Positions 1 to 7,943 of a DNA stretch of 21,791 nucleotides are shown here, one piece after another. The translations under genes were made by a program, and so were the position numbers. Location: contig JBGPYQ010000032.1 in assembly GCA_041493345.1 (NCBI GenBank), positions 1-21,791 of the forward strand, given 5' to 3'. This DNA comes from VBDM01 sp041493345. Lineage in GTDB: Bacteria > Pseudomonadota > Gammaproteobacteria > Burkholderiales > SG8-39. Position 1 is the first letter of the stretch. Each line of letters starts with the position of its first letter. The notes beneath the pieces were generated by a model. It ran no database searches and had not been told where the DNA came from. It saw only the letters and a list, made by a program, of their open reading frames with translations.

Positions 1-1104
1 GCCGAGCACAAAACCTACATCCAGTCGCTGCCTTACATGGACCGCCTGGATTACGTCTCGATGATGTCGAACGAGCATGCCTACTGCATGGCGATCGAGC
101 GCCTGCTCGGCCTGGACGTGCCGCTCCGCGCCCAGTACATCCGCGTGATGTTCGACGAGATCACGCGCATCCTCAATCACCTCCTCTGGCTCGGTGCGCA
201 TGCGCTCGACATCGGCGCGATGACCGTGTTCCTGTACGCTTTCCGCGAGCGCGAAGACCTGATGGACTGCTACGAGGCGGTGTCGGGCGCTCGCCTCCAC
301 GCGGCTTACTATCGGCCGGGCGGCGTGTACCGCGACCTGCCCGAAACGATGCCGCAATACCTGGCTTCGATGTACAAGAACGAGAAGTCGATCCGGCAGA
401 TGAACGAGAACCGCCAGGGAAGCCTGCTCGATTTCATCGAGGACTTCACCCGCCGCTTCCCGGAGAACGTGGACGAGTACGAGACCCTCCTCACTGACAA
501 CCGCATCTGGAAGCAAAGGACGGTCAACATCGGCGTGGTGCCGCCGGAGCGGGCGCTCGCCCTCGGTTTCACCGGCCCGATGCTGCGCGGCTCGGGCGTG
601 GAATGGGACCTGCGCAAGAAGCAGCCTTACGAGGTGTACGAAAAACTCGAGTTCGACATTCCCGTGGGCGCGAACGGCGACTGCTATGACCGCTATCTCG
701 TGAGGATCGAGGAATTTCGACAGTCGAACCGCATCATCAGGCAGTGCATCGACTGGCTGCGCAAGAACCCCGGGCCGGTGATCACCGACAACCACAAGGT
801 GGCGCCGCCGACCCGCGTCGAGATGAAGAGCAACATGGAGGAGCTGATCCATCACTTCAAGCTGTTCTCCGAGGGATTCCACGTGCCTGCGGGCGAGGCC
901 TATGCCGCAGTCGAGCACCCCAAGGGCGAATTCGGCATCTACATCGTGTCCGACGGGGCGAACAAGCCTTGGCGCCTGAAAATTCGCGCGGCGGGCTTCC
1001 CGCACCTTGCTGCGCTCAACGAGATGGCGAAGGGCCACATGCTCGCCGATGTGGTGGCTATCATCGGCACGCAAGATATCGTTTTTGGCGAGATTGACCG
1101 ATGA
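1..1104 (+). CDS. nuoD: NADH-quinone oxidoreductase subunit D (5' partial)
   Basis: This is the 49-kDa subunit of respiratory complex I. With NuoB it forms the quinone-binding chamber at the junction of the peripheral and membrane arms. The reading frame is open from base 1 (AEHKTYIQSLPYMDRLDYVS...), so the ATG at position 37 is internal. About 50 N-terminal residues, including the conserved HRGTEK segment that should precede AEHKTY, lie upstream of the window. The 367 visible residues match the family to its end, including SNEHAYCMAIERL (the conserved Tyr at the quinone site), EITRILNHLLWLG, and the C-terminal run ending DIVFGEIDR. The stop TGA lies at 1102-1104. Complex I NuoD and membrane-bound hydrogenase large subunits share this fold, but the absence of terminal Ni-binding Cys motifs and the nuo context settle the call. 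Confidence 0.97.
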   Translation, partial: AEHKTYIQSLPYMDRLDYVSMMSNEHAYCMAIERLLGLDVPLRAQYIRVMFDEITRILNHLLWLGAHALDIGAMTVFLYAFREREDLMDCYEAVSGARLHAAYYRPGGVYRDLPETMPQYLASMYKNEKSIRQMNENRQGSLLDFIEDFTRRFPENVDEYETLLTDNRIWKQRTVNIGVVPPERALALGFTGPMLRGSGVEWDLRKKQPYEVYEKLEFDIPVGANGDCYDRYLVRIEEFRQSNRIIRQCIDWLRKNPGPVITDNHKVAPPTRVEMKSNMEELIHHFKLFSEGFHVPAGEAYAAVEHPKGEFGIYIVSDGANKPWRLKIRAAGFPHLAALNEMAKGHMLADVVAIIGTQDIVFGEIDR

Positions 1105-1124
1105 AAAACGTAGTTTGATTGCCG

Positions 1125-1598
1125 ATGCTAAGCACTGAGTCACTGAAGAGGATCGATCGCGAGATCGCGAAGTACCCCGCCGGCCAGAAGAAGTCGGCCG
1201 TGATATCGGCGATAGCCATCGCCCAGGACGAGAAGGGCCATCTCTCGGCCGAGGTGATGGACTATATCGCGCATTACCTCGGCATGCCGCCGATCGCGGT
1301 GTACGAAGTGGCGACGTTCTACACCCTATGTGACCTGCAAGCGGCCGGAAAGTACAAACTGTGCATCTGCACCAACCTGCCGTGCGCGCTCTCCGGCGCC
1401 AGGGACGCGGCCGAACACCTGAAAGGAAAGCTCGGCGTCGACTGGAACGAGACCACCGCCGACGGGCGCTTCACGCTCAAGCAAGGCGAGTGCTTCGGCG
1501 CCTGCGGCGACGCGCCGGTGATGCTGGTCAACAACAAGAAAATGGTTTCCTTCATGACGCCGGAAAAAATAGACCAGTGGCTCGCGGAGCTGAAGTAA
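1125..1598 (+). CDS. nuoE: NADH-quinone oxidoreductase subunit E (24 kDa, 2Fe-2S)
   Basis: This is a thioredoxin-fold subunit of the NADH-dehydrogenase module of complex I. It carries the N1a [2Fe-2S] cluster and pairs with NuoF at the cytoplasmic tip. The 157-residue product has the four ligands C82-x4-C87 (CTNLPC) and C123-x3-C127 (CFGAC) and the family segment VYEVATFYTL around residues 59-67. I chose the ATG at 1125, which gives MLSTESLKRID. A TTG at 1119 would add only two residues. No clear Shine-Dalgarno (SD) sequence precedes either. The nuoD stop overlaps an ATG at 1101 (ATGA) that opens a five-residue mini-frame ending at 1118, so initiation could be coupled to nuoD translation. That coupling is inference. 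Confidence 0.96.
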   Translation: MLSTESLKRIDREIAKYPAGQKKSAVISAIAIAQDEKGHLSAEVMDYIAHYLGMPPIAVYEVATFYTLCDLQAAGKYKLCICTNLPCALSGARDAAEHLKGKLGVDWNETTADGRFTLKQGECFGACGDAPVMLVNNKKMVSFMTPEKIDQWLAELK

Positions 1599-1634
1599 TG
1601 GATTGTCACGTTAGCGACACAAATTTAGGGGAGC

Positions 1635-1656
1635 ACGAGGGGATGTTTCCCCTCGT
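1635..1656 (+). other. Perfect 9-bp hairpin in the nuoE-nuoF spacer
   Basis: The arms ACGAGGGGA (1635-1643) and TCCCCTCGT (1648-1656) are exact reverse complements around a TGTT loop. The stem sits 15 nt before the nuoF ATG and is followed by AGCGTAAAAGACCCA, not a U-tract, so it does not look like an intrinsic terminator. A role in mRNA processing or in setting nuoE and nuoF expression separately is inference. The same spacer carries a short frame, 1598-1663 (21 residues), whose ATG overlaps the nuoE stop as TAATG. Confidence 0.6.
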
Positions 1657-1671
1657 AGCGTAAAAGACCCA

Positions 1672-3000
1672 ATGCTTGATTACGGTCCGGACGCGCTCAT
1701 CCTTAAAGGCCTCGACGGCAACAACTGGCGGCTGGCCGACTACGTCAAGCGCGGCGGCTACTCGGCGCTCGGGAAGATCCTTGCAGAAAAGATCCCGCCT
1801 GAAACAGTCGTAGCCATGGTGAAAAAATCGGCCCTGCGCGGCCGTGGCGGCGCGGGCTTTCCCACCGGGCTCAAATGGAGCTTCATGCCGAGCCAGTTTC
1901 CGGGCGACAGGTACCTCGTGTGCAACTCCGACGAGGGCGAGCCGGGCACGTTCAAGGACCGCGACATCCTGCGCTACAACCCGCACATCCTGATCGAAGG
2001 CATGGCGATCGGCGCCTACGCGATGGGCATCGGCGTGGGCTACAACTACATCCACGGCGAGATCTGGGACGCCTACGAGCGCTTCGAGGAGGCGCTCGCG
2101 GAGGCGCGCGCCGCCGGTCTTATCGGCAAAGACATCCTCGGCAGCGGGTTTTCATTCGAGCTCCATGCCTGCCACGGCTGGGGCGCCTACATCTGCGGGG
2201 AGGAGACCGCGCTGCTGGAGTCTCTCGAAGGCAAGAAGGGTCTGCCGCGCTTCAAGCCGCCATTCCCGGCGAGCTTCGGGCTGTACGGCAAACCCACCAC
2301 CGTCAACAACACCGAGACCTTCGCCGCGGTGCCGTGGATCATCAACCACGGCGCCAACGCCTTTCTCGCGCTCGGGCGGCCCAACAACGGCGGCACCAAG
2401 ATCTTCTCCGTGTGCGGCCACGTCACCCGTCCGGGCAACTACGAGGTAAATCTCGGCACGCCGTTCGCGAAGCTCCTGGAGATGGCGGGCGGCATGCGCT
2501 CGGGTAGAAAGCTCAAGGCGGTGATACCCGGCGGGTCCTCGATGCCGGTGCTGCCCGCCGAAATCATGATGCGCACCGACATGGACTACGACTCGATCGC
2601 CAAGGCCGGCTCGATGCTCGGCTCGGGGGCCGTGATCGTGATGGACGACACCACCTGCATGGTCAAGGCGCTGGAGCGGCTGTCGTATTTTTATTTCGAG
2701 GAGTCCTGCGGCCAGTGCACGCCCTGCCGCGAGGGCACGGGCTGGCTGTACCGCATGGTGAACCGGATCGAGCACGGCAAGGGCCGGCAGGAAGACCTCG
2801 ATATTCTCGTCAACGTCGCCGACAATATCGCCGGGCGCACCATCTGCGCGCTGGGCGACGCCGCGGCGCTGCCGGTGAAGAGCTTCATCCAGCATTTTCG
2901 CAGCGAGTTCCAGCACCACATCGACCACAAACGCTGCTTGGTGAGCGTGCCGGGCGGCTATGCCACGATACTGAACGCTCCCGAGCGCCAGGCCGCCTGA
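1672..3000 (+). CDS. nuoF: NADH-quinone oxidoreductase subunit F (51 kDa, NADH/FMN/4Fe-4S)
   Basis: This subunit binds NADH and FMN, performs hydride transfer, and carries the N3 [4Fe-4S] cluster of complex I. The 442-residue protein shows the glycine-rich nucleotide motif RGRGGAGFPTG (residues 56-66), the FMN-region stretch CNSDEGEPGTFKDR, and CGEETALLESLEG. The N3 ligands are C346-x2-C349-x2-C352 (SCGQCTPC) plus C392 in TICALGDAAALP. Length and motif order are normal for the family. The ATG at 1672 is the only usable in-frame start, because a TAG lies in frame at 1612-1614 and no ATG, GTG or TTG falls between. No convincing SD sequence precedes it, unlike the next genes. The product works with NuoE and NuoG as the electron-input module. 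Confidence 0.98.
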   Translation: MLDYGPDALILKGLDGNNWRLADYVKRGGYSALGKILAEKIPPETVVAMVKKSALRGRGGAGFPTGLKWSFMPSQFPGDRYLVCNSDEGEPGTFKDRDILRYNPHILIEGMAIGAYAMGIGVGYNYIHGEIWDAYERFEEALAEARAAGLIGKDILGSGFSFELHACHGWGAYICGEETALLESLEGKKGLPRFKPPFPASFGLYGKPTTVNNTETFAAVPWIINHGANAFLALGRPNNGGTKIFSVCGHVTRPGNYEVNLGTPFAKLLEMAGGMRSGRKLKAVIPGGSSMPVLPAEIMMRTDMDYDSIAKAGSMLGSGAVIVMDDTTCMVKALERLSYFYFEESCGQCTPCREGTGWLYRMVNRIEHGKGRQEDLDILVNVADNIAGRTICALGDAAALPVKSFIQHFRSEFQHHIDHKRCLVSVPGGYATILNAPERQAA

Positions 3001-3001
3001 G

Positions 3002-5350
3002 ATGCCGAAACTCACCATAGACGGCAGGAAAACCGAGGTCCGGAGTGGCGCCACGGTGATGGATGCGGCGAACGGCCTGGGCATCTATATTCCGCATTTC
3101 TGCTACCACAAGAAGCTCACGATCGCCGCCAACTGCCGAATGTGCCTGGTGCAGATCGAGAAAGCGCCCAAACCGCTGCCCGCCTGCGCCACCCCGGTCG
3201 CCGAGGGCATGACGGTGTTCACGCGTTCGGATTACGCGCTGCAGGCGCAGAACAGCGTGATGGAGTTCCTGCTCATCAACCATCCGCTCGACTGCCCGAT
3301 CTGCGACCAGGGCGGCGAATGCCAGCTCCAGGACCTCGCGGTCGGCTACGGCAAGAGCGCCTCGCGCTACGCCGAAGAGAAGCGCGTGGTCGTGAACAAG
3401 AACCTCGGGCCCCTCATCTCGACCGACATGACGCGCTGCATTCACTGCACGCGCTGCGTGCGCTTCGGCCAGGAAGTCGCCGGCGTCATGGAACTGGGCA
3501 TGATCGGACGCAGCGAGCACGCCGAGATCATCGCCTTCGTCGGCCAGACCGTGGATTCGGAGCTGTCGGGCAATATGATCGACCTGTGCCCGGTGGGCGC
3601 GCTCACTTCCAAGCCTTTCCGCTATACCGCGCGCAACTGGGAGCTTTCGCGGCGAAAGTCGGTCAGCCCGCACGACAGCCTCGGCTCGAACCTGATCGTG
3701 GAGGTCAAGCAGAACCGCGTGATGCGCGTACTGCCGCTCGAGAACGAGCAGCTGAACGAGTGCTGGCTCTCGGACCGGGACCGTTTTTCCTACGAGGGCC
3801 TGAACTCGGAGGAGCGCCTTACCCGCCCCATGATGCGGGCGGACGGGACGTGGCGCGAGGTCGAGTGGCAGGTTGCGCTCGAGTACGCGGCAAAGAGCCT
3901 GGCCGGGGCCAGGGACCTGCACGGCGCCGCGGCGATCGGCGCCCTGGCGGGCCCGCATGCGAGCGTCGAGGAAATGGCCTTGCTGCAGAAGATCGTGCGC
4001 GGCCTGGGCAGCGACAACGTCGATTTCCGCTTGCGCCAGTCGGATTTCTCGGCCGACGGCAAGCGCGCCGGCGCGCCCTGGCTGGGCATGAAGGTCGTCG
4101 AGCTCGGCAGCCTGGACCGCGTTCTTCTGGTCGGCTCGTTCCTGCGCAAGGATCATCCGCTCATCGCCCACCGCCTGCGCCAGGCGGCAAAGCGCGGCGC
4201 GCACATCAATGTCCTGCACTGCGCCGACGAAGAGCTCCTCATGCCCGTCGCCGGCAAGGCCATCGTGCCGCCGCAGCAACTGCCCGAGGCGCTGGCGCAG
4301 ATTCTCAAGGCGGCAGCCGAGGCGAAAAATCATTCCGTTCCGCAGGCGCTGGCCGGACTCGTCGCGAGCGCGGAAGCCAAGGTGATCGCAGCTAGCCTCC
4401 TGTCCGGCAAGAGCGTCGGCATCCTGCTCGGGAATCTCGCCGCGCAGCATCCGCAGGCCGCGCAGCTGCAGCTCCTCGCGCAGGAACTGGCCGCGGTGAT
4501 CGGCGCGAAGTTCGGCTTCCTCGGCGAGGCCGCGAACAGCGTGGGCGGATACGTGGCGAATTGCGTCCCCGCGGGCGCGGGGCTGAACGCAAGGACCATG
4601 CTCGAGCAGCCGCGCAAGGCCTACCTGCTCCTGAACGTCGAGCCCGAGCTCGACTGCCACAACGCAAGCGGCGCGATCAAGGCGATGCAGGACGCCGTGG
4701 TCATCGCGCTGTCCCCGTACAAATGCTTCACGGCGGACTACGCCGACGTGCTTCTGCCCATCGCTCCGTTTTCCGAGACATCGGGCAGCTTCATCAACTG
4801 CGAGGGCCGGATGCAGAGCTTCCACGGCGCCGTGCGCCCGGCGGGCGAATCGCGGCCCGCGTGGAAGGTATTGCGCGTGCTCGGCAACCTGCTTGGCCTG
4901 CCGGGATTCGACTACGACTCGAGCGAAGCCCTGCGCGACGAGACTTGCAAACCGGAATCGGTCGCCGCGATGCTGGACAACAGGCTGAGCGGGCTCGCTC
5001 TCAAGCTCGGTTCCGGCGACCAGGACGGACTGCAGGGCGTGGCCGCAGGCCTGCAGAGAATAGCCGACGTTCCCGCCTACTTCGCCGATCCCGTAGTGCG
5101 CCGCGCGGCGTCGCTGCAGAGGACCCGCGATGCCCTGCCGCCGAAAGCATGGGTCGGACCGGCGCTCGCGCGACAACTCGAGCTGAAGGCGGGCGACCGC
5201 GTCCGGGTGCGCCAGGGCGAGGGCGAAGCCGTCGTCGAACTCGGCGTGAACGATCTGGTGCCGGCGGGCTGCGTGCGCATCGGCGCCGCGCACCGGCTCA
5301 CCTCGGGGCTCGGCCCCATGTTCGGCAGCCTCACGCTGGAGCGGGCCTGA
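3002..5350 (+). CDS. nuoG: NADH-quinone oxidoreductase subunit G (75 kDa iron-sulfur subunit)
   Basis: This is the large iron-sulfur subunit of the complex I peripheral arm. It passes electrons from NuoF towards NuoI and NuoB. In 782 residues the order is as follows. A ferredoxin domain comes first, with [2Fe-2S] ligands C34, C45, C48 and C62. The N5 [4Fe-4S] site follows with H94, C98, C101 and C107 (HPLDCPICDQGGEC). Next is N6, with C146, C149, C152 and C196 (CIHCTRC, DLCPVGA). A degenerate molybdopterin-oxidoreductase-like domain fills the rest. At the position of the extra N7 cluster of E. coli-type NuoG (about residues 219-254) only C254 remains, so N7 should be absent. The start lies 1 nt after the nuoF stop, and the stop overlaps nuoH as TGATG, both consistent with translational coupling. 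Confidence 0.97.
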   Translation: MPKLTIDGRKTEVRSGATVMDAANGLGIYIPHFCYHKKLTIAANCRMCLVQIEKAPKPLPACATPVAEGMTVFTRSDYALQAQNSVMEFLLINHPLDCPICDQGGECQLQDLAVGYGKSASRYAEEKRVVVNKNLGPLISTDMTRCIHCTRCVRFGQEVAGVMELGMIGRSEHAEIIAFVGQTVDSELSGNMIDLCPVGALTSKPFRYTARNWELSRRKSVSPHDSLGSNLIVEVKQNRVMRVLPLENEQLNECWLSDRDRFSYEGLNSEERLTRPMMRADGTWREVEWQVALEYAAKSLAGARDLHGAAAIGALAGPHASVEEMALLQKIVRGLGSDNVDFRLRQSDFSADGKRAGAPWLGMKVVELGSLDRVLLVGSFLRKDHPLIAHRLRQAAKRGAHINVLHCADEELLMPVAGKAIVPPQQLPEALAQILKAAAEAKNHSVPQALAGLVASAEAKVIAASLLSGKSVGILLGNLAAQHPQAAQLQLLAQELAAVIGAKFGFLGEAANSVGGYVANCVPAGAGLNARTMLEQPRKAYLLLNVEPELDCHNASGAIKAMQDAVVIALSPYKCFTADYADVLLPIAPFSETSGSFINCEGRMQSFHGAVRPAGESRPAWKVLRVLGNLLGLPGFDYDSSEALRDETCKPESVAAMLDNRLSGLALKLGSGDQDGLQGVAAGLQRIADVPAYFADPVVRRAASLQRTRDALPPKAWVGPALARQLELKAGDRVRVRQGEGEAVVELGVNDLVPAGCVRIGAAHRLTSGLGPMFGSLTLERA

Positions 5351-6435
5351 TGGAGCTGTTCGATACCTGGGGAAATCTCTGGACTTCCTGGCTCGGATCG
5401 CAGTGGGGTCCTCCGGTGTGGGCGCTGATCAAGAACACGATCCTGATACTGTGCATAGTCCTGCCGCTGTTCGGCTGCGTGGCGTATCTCACGTTGTGGG
5501 AGCGCAAGCTTATCGGGTGGATGCAGATCCGCATCGGCCCCAACCGCGTCGGGCCGATCGGCCTGCTGCAGCCGATCGCGGATGCACTGAAGCTCGTCTT
5601 CAAGGAGCTGATCGTGCCGACCGGCGCGAACAAGTTCCTGTTCCTTTTCGCGCCGATGCTGACGCTCATGCCCGCGCTCGCAGCCTGGGCGGTCATCCCG
5701 TTCAGCCCCGAGGTCGTGCTCGCCGACATCAACGCCGGGCTGCTCTACATCATGGCGATCACCTCGATGGGCGTGTACGGCATCATCATCGCCGGCTGGG
5801 CCTCGAACTCGAAGTATGCATTCATAGGCGCGATGCGCTCGGCCGCGCAGATCGTCGCCTACGAGATCGCCATGGGCTTCGCGCTGGTAAGCGTGCTGCT
5901 GGTGTCGCAGAGCCTCAATCTCACCGATATCGTCGCCGGGCAGTCGCGCGGCTGGTTCGCCCACAAGGGCCTGAACTTCCTGTCGTGGAACTGGCTGCCG
6001 CTGTTTCCCATGTTCCTGGTGTACTTCATCTCCGGCGTCGCCGAGACCAACCGCTCGCCCTTCGACGTGGCCGAGGGCGAATCCGAGATCGTCGCCGGCT
6101 TCCACGTGGAATATTCGGGCATGACCTTCGCGCTGTTCTTCCTCGGCGAGTACGCCGCCATGATCCTGGTGTCGGCGCTCGCCACCATCATGTTCCTGGG
6201 CGGATGGGTCGCGCCGATCGACACGCCCCTGTTCAGCGCAATACCGCCCTTTGCCTGGCTCTTTGCCAAGATATTCTTCATGGTGTCCCTATTCCTCTGG
6301 TTCCGCGCCACTTTTCCGCGCTACCGCTACGACCAGATCATGCGCCTGGGCTGGAAGGTGTTCATTCCGCTGACGATCGTGTGGCTCGTGGTGATCGCCG
6401 CGTGGATGCAGACGCCCTGGTCCTTGTGGAGATAG
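5350..6435 (+). CDS. nuoH: NADH-quinone oxidoreductase subunit H (membrane, quinone-site subunit)
   Basis: This is the ND1-type membrane subunit that forms the quinone entry tunnel and the link between the peripheral arm and the proton-pumping arm. The 361-residue, strongly hydrophobic protein has about eight transmembrane segments. Its hallmark loops are intact: LTLWERKLIGWMQIRIGPNR early on, and the acidic loop AETNRSPFDVAEGESEIVAG about two thirds of the way through. The latter carries the conserved glutamates that couple quinone chemistry to proton pumping. The ATG at 5350 shares its A with the nuoG stop (TGATG). The same frame stays open far upstream inside nuoG, but homology begins at MELFDTW, so the upstream extension is not real. 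Confidence 0.97.
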   Translation: MELFDTWGNLWTSWLGSQWGPPVWALIKNTILILCIVLPLFGCVAYLTLWERKLIGWMQIRIGPNRVGPIGLLQPIADALKLVFKELIVPTGANKFLFLFAPMLTLMPALAAWAVIPFSPEVVLADINAGLLYIMAITSMGVYGIIIAGWASNSKYAFIGAMRSAAQIVAYEIAMGFALVSVLLVSQSLNLTDIVAGQSRGWFAHKGLNFLSWNWLPLFPMFLVYFISGVAETNRSPFDVAEGESEIVAGFHVEYSGMTFALFFLGEYAAMILVSALATIMFLGGWVAPIDTPLFSAIPPFAWLFAKIFFMVSLFLWFRATFPRYRYDQIMRLGWKVFIPLTIVWLVVIAAWMQTPWSLWR

Positions 6436-6444
6436 GCAGCGGCC

Positions 6445-6948
6445 ATGATCGAATCCCTGATCGGAAAAACGCGCGACTTCTTCAAGTCCTTTCTGCTGAT
6501 CGAGCTGGTGAAGGGCATGGCGCTCACGGGGCGGCACCTGTTCCGGCGCAAGATCACCGTGCAGTTCCCCGAGGAAAAGACGCCGATTAGCCCGCGCTTC
6601 CGCGGCCTGCACGCGCTGCGCCGCTACCCGAACGGCGAGGAACGCTGCATCGCCTGCAAGCTGTGCGAGGCGGTATGCCCGGCGCTCGCGATCACGATCG
6701 AGTCCGAGCAGCGCGAAGACGGAACGCGCCGCACCACGCGCTACGACATCGACCTCACCAAGTGCATCTTCTGCGGATTCTGCGAGGAGTCCTGTCCGGT
6801 GGACTCGATCGTCGAGACGCGCATCCTCGAATACCACGGCGAGAAGCGCGGAGACCTCTACTACACCAAGGAGATGCTGCTCGCGGTGGGGGACCGGTAC
6901 GAGGAACAGATTGCCAAGGACCGCGAAATGGACGCGGCGTACCGGTGA
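6445..6948 (+). CDS. nuoI: NADH-quinone oxidoreductase subunit I (8Fe ferredoxin-type)
   Basis: This 23-kDa (TYKY) subunit carries the N6a and N6b [4Fe-4S] clusters that pass electrons to N2 in NuoB. The 167-residue product has two complete ferredoxin motifs: C68-x2-C71-x2-C74-x3-C78 (CIACKLCEAVCP) and C107-x2-C110-x2-C113-x3-C117 (CIFCGFCEESCP). An amphipathic N-terminal helix (about residues 10-35) anchors it to the membrane arm, and the linker segment RFRGLHALRRYPNGEERC is typical. Length is within the usual range. It follows nuoH by 9 nt and precedes nuoJ by 6 nt. Confidence 0.97.
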   Translation: MIESLIGKTRDFFKSFLLIELVKGMALTGRHLFRRKITVQFPEEKTPISPRFRGLHALRRYPNGEERCIACKLCEAVCPALAITIESEQREDGTRRTTRYDIDLTKCIFCGFCEESCPVDSIVETRILEYHGEKRGDLYYTKEMLLAVGDRYEEQIAKDREMDAAYR

Positions 6949-6954
6949 CAGACC

Positions 6955-7560
6955 ATGTTTGAATTCGCGGTATTCTGGTTTTTTGCCGTGATTCTGGTGA
7001 TTGCGGCGATATGCGTTATCACCGCGCGCAATCCCGTGCATTCGGCGCTGTTCCTGGTGCTCTCGTTCTTCACCGCCGCCGCACTGTGGATCCTGCTGCG
7101 CGCCGAGTTCCTCGCCATTGCGCTGGTGCTGGTCTACGTCGGCGCCGTGATGGTGCTTTTCCTGTTCGTGATCATGATGCTCGACATCAACCTCGACCGC
7201 CTGCGCGAGGGCTTCTGGAGCTACCTGCCGCTGGGCGCCTCCGTCGGCATCGTCATGGTGTTGGAGATGGCGGTTGTGCTTGGTGGCCCTTACTTCGGCC
7301 TGCAGGTGTTGCCGGCGCCGAAAGACCCGGGAGCGGGCTACAGCAACACAAAGGAGCTCGGCCGGCTGCTCTATACCGATTACGCGTATCCGTTCGAGCT
7401 CGCGGCCGTTCTGCTGCTCGTCGCCATCATCGCCGCGATCGCACTTACCTTGCGCAAGCGCAAGGACACGAAGTACCAGGATCCGGCCGCGCAGGTCGCG
7501 GTGCGAAAGGAAGATCGGATCCGCCTGGTGTCCATGCCGCCAGAGAAAAACGAGGAATGA
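6955..7560 (+). CDS. nuoJ: NADH-quinone oxidoreductase subunit J (ND6-type)
   Basis: This ND6-like membrane subunit, with NuoK and NuoA, forms part of the proton-transfer path next to the quinone site. The 201 residues contain five predicted transmembrane segments: about 1-22, 28-48, 53-75, 90-112 and 143-163. The conserved core VYVGAVMVLFLFVIMML, which holds the pi-bulge helix of the family, lies in the third. A charged cytoplasmic tail from about residue 165 (RKRKDTKY...) is common in proteobacterial NuoJ. The ATG at 6955 follows the nuoI stop by 6 nt. The final A of the stop codon is the first base of the large hairpin in the nuoJ-nuoK spacer. Confidence 0.96.
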   Translation: MFEFAVFWFFAVILVIAAICVITARNPVHSALFLVLSFFTAAALWILLRAEFLAIALVLVYVGAVMVLFLFVIMMLDINLDRLREGFWSYLPLGASVGIVMVLEMAVVLGGPYFGLQVLPAPKDPGAGYSNTKELGRLLYTDYAYPFELAAVLLLVAIIAAIALTLRKRKDTKYQDPAAQVAVRKEDRIRLVSMPPEKNEE

Positions 7561-7614
7561 GGATTCGGGATTCAGGGAGCGGCGCCCGGCGGGGTTCCCT
7601 GGATCCTGGATCCT
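7560..7614 (+). repeat. Long sense-strand RNA hairpin with heptad repeats, nuoJ-nuoK spacer
   Basis: Bases 7560-7580 can pair with 7594-7614 around a 13-nt GC-rich loop. In the sense RNA this is an unbroken 21-bp stem with 17 Watson-Crick and 4 G-U pairs. The arms are built from 7-nt units: GGATTCG plus GGATTCA on the left, and GGATCCT twice in exact tandem on the right (7601-7614). On the opposite strand the four G-U pairs become A-C mismatches, so the structure favours the nuo transcript. It is followed by A-rich sequence and the nuoK ribosome site rather than a U-tract, so it is not a canonical intrinsic terminator. Confidence 0.75.
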
Positions 7615-7620
7615 AAAAAA

Positions 7621-7625
7621 AGGGA
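7621..7625 (+). promoter_or_regulatory. Ribosome binding site supporting the nuoK TTG start
   Basis: AGGGA lies 7 nt before the TTG at 7633, embedded in A-rich sequence immediately downstream of the spacer hairpin. It decides the non-ATG start of nuoK, because no ATG, GTG or CTG at a better position gives the conserved N-terminus MLSLSHFL. Confidence 0.6.
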
Positions 7626-7632
7626 AAAAAAC

Positions 7633-7938
7633 TTGCTCTCGCTGTCACATTTCCTGACTCTGGGCGCGGTGCTGTTCGCGATCAGCATCGTCGGGATATT
7701 TCTCAACCGCAAGAACGTCATCATCCTGCTGATGGCGATCGAGCTGATGCTGCTCGCCGTCAACATGAACTTCATCGCCTTCTCGCACTACCTCGGCGAC
7801 ATGGCTGGGCAGGTGTTCGTGTTCTTCATCCTCACGGTGGCGGCGGCGGAATCGGCGATCGGGTTGGCGATTCTCGTGGCGCTGTTCCGCAACCTGCAGA
7901 CCATCAACGTCGACGATCTCGACAGCCTGAAAGGCTAG
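7633..7938 (+). CDS. nuoK: NADH-quinone oxidoreductase subunit K (ND4L-type)
   Basis: This small ND4L-like membrane subunit has three transmembrane helices and forms a half proton channel between NuoJ and NuoN. The 101-residue product keeps both membrane glutamates essential in the family: E37 (MAIELML) and E73 (AAAESAIG). These correspond to Glu36 and Glu72 of the E. coli protein. The C-terminus TINVDDLDSLKG is typical of betaproteobacterial NuoK. Translation is predicted from TTG at 7633, supported by AGGGA 7 nt upstream and by the conserved N-terminus. The gene is preceded by the 21-bp hairpin and is followed by nuoL after 5 nt. Confidence 0.96.
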   Translation: MLSLSHFLTLGAVLFAISIVGIFLNRKNVIILLMAIELMLLAVNMNFIAFSHYLGDMAGQVFVFFILTVAAAESAIGLAILVALFRNLQTINVDDLDSLKG

Positions 7939-7943
7939 GGCAG

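Noticed and set aside
1101..1118. Five-residue frame MKNVV overlapping the nuoD stop
   Set aside because: Too short to call as a gene; at most a coupling device before nuoE, with no SD sequence to support it.
2885..5293. 802-residue open frame on the minus strand opposite nuoF/nuoG
   Set aside because: It lies opposite unmistakable nuoG, has Arg/His/Ala/Asp-rich low-information composition, and is the expected antisense shadow of GC-rich codon usage.
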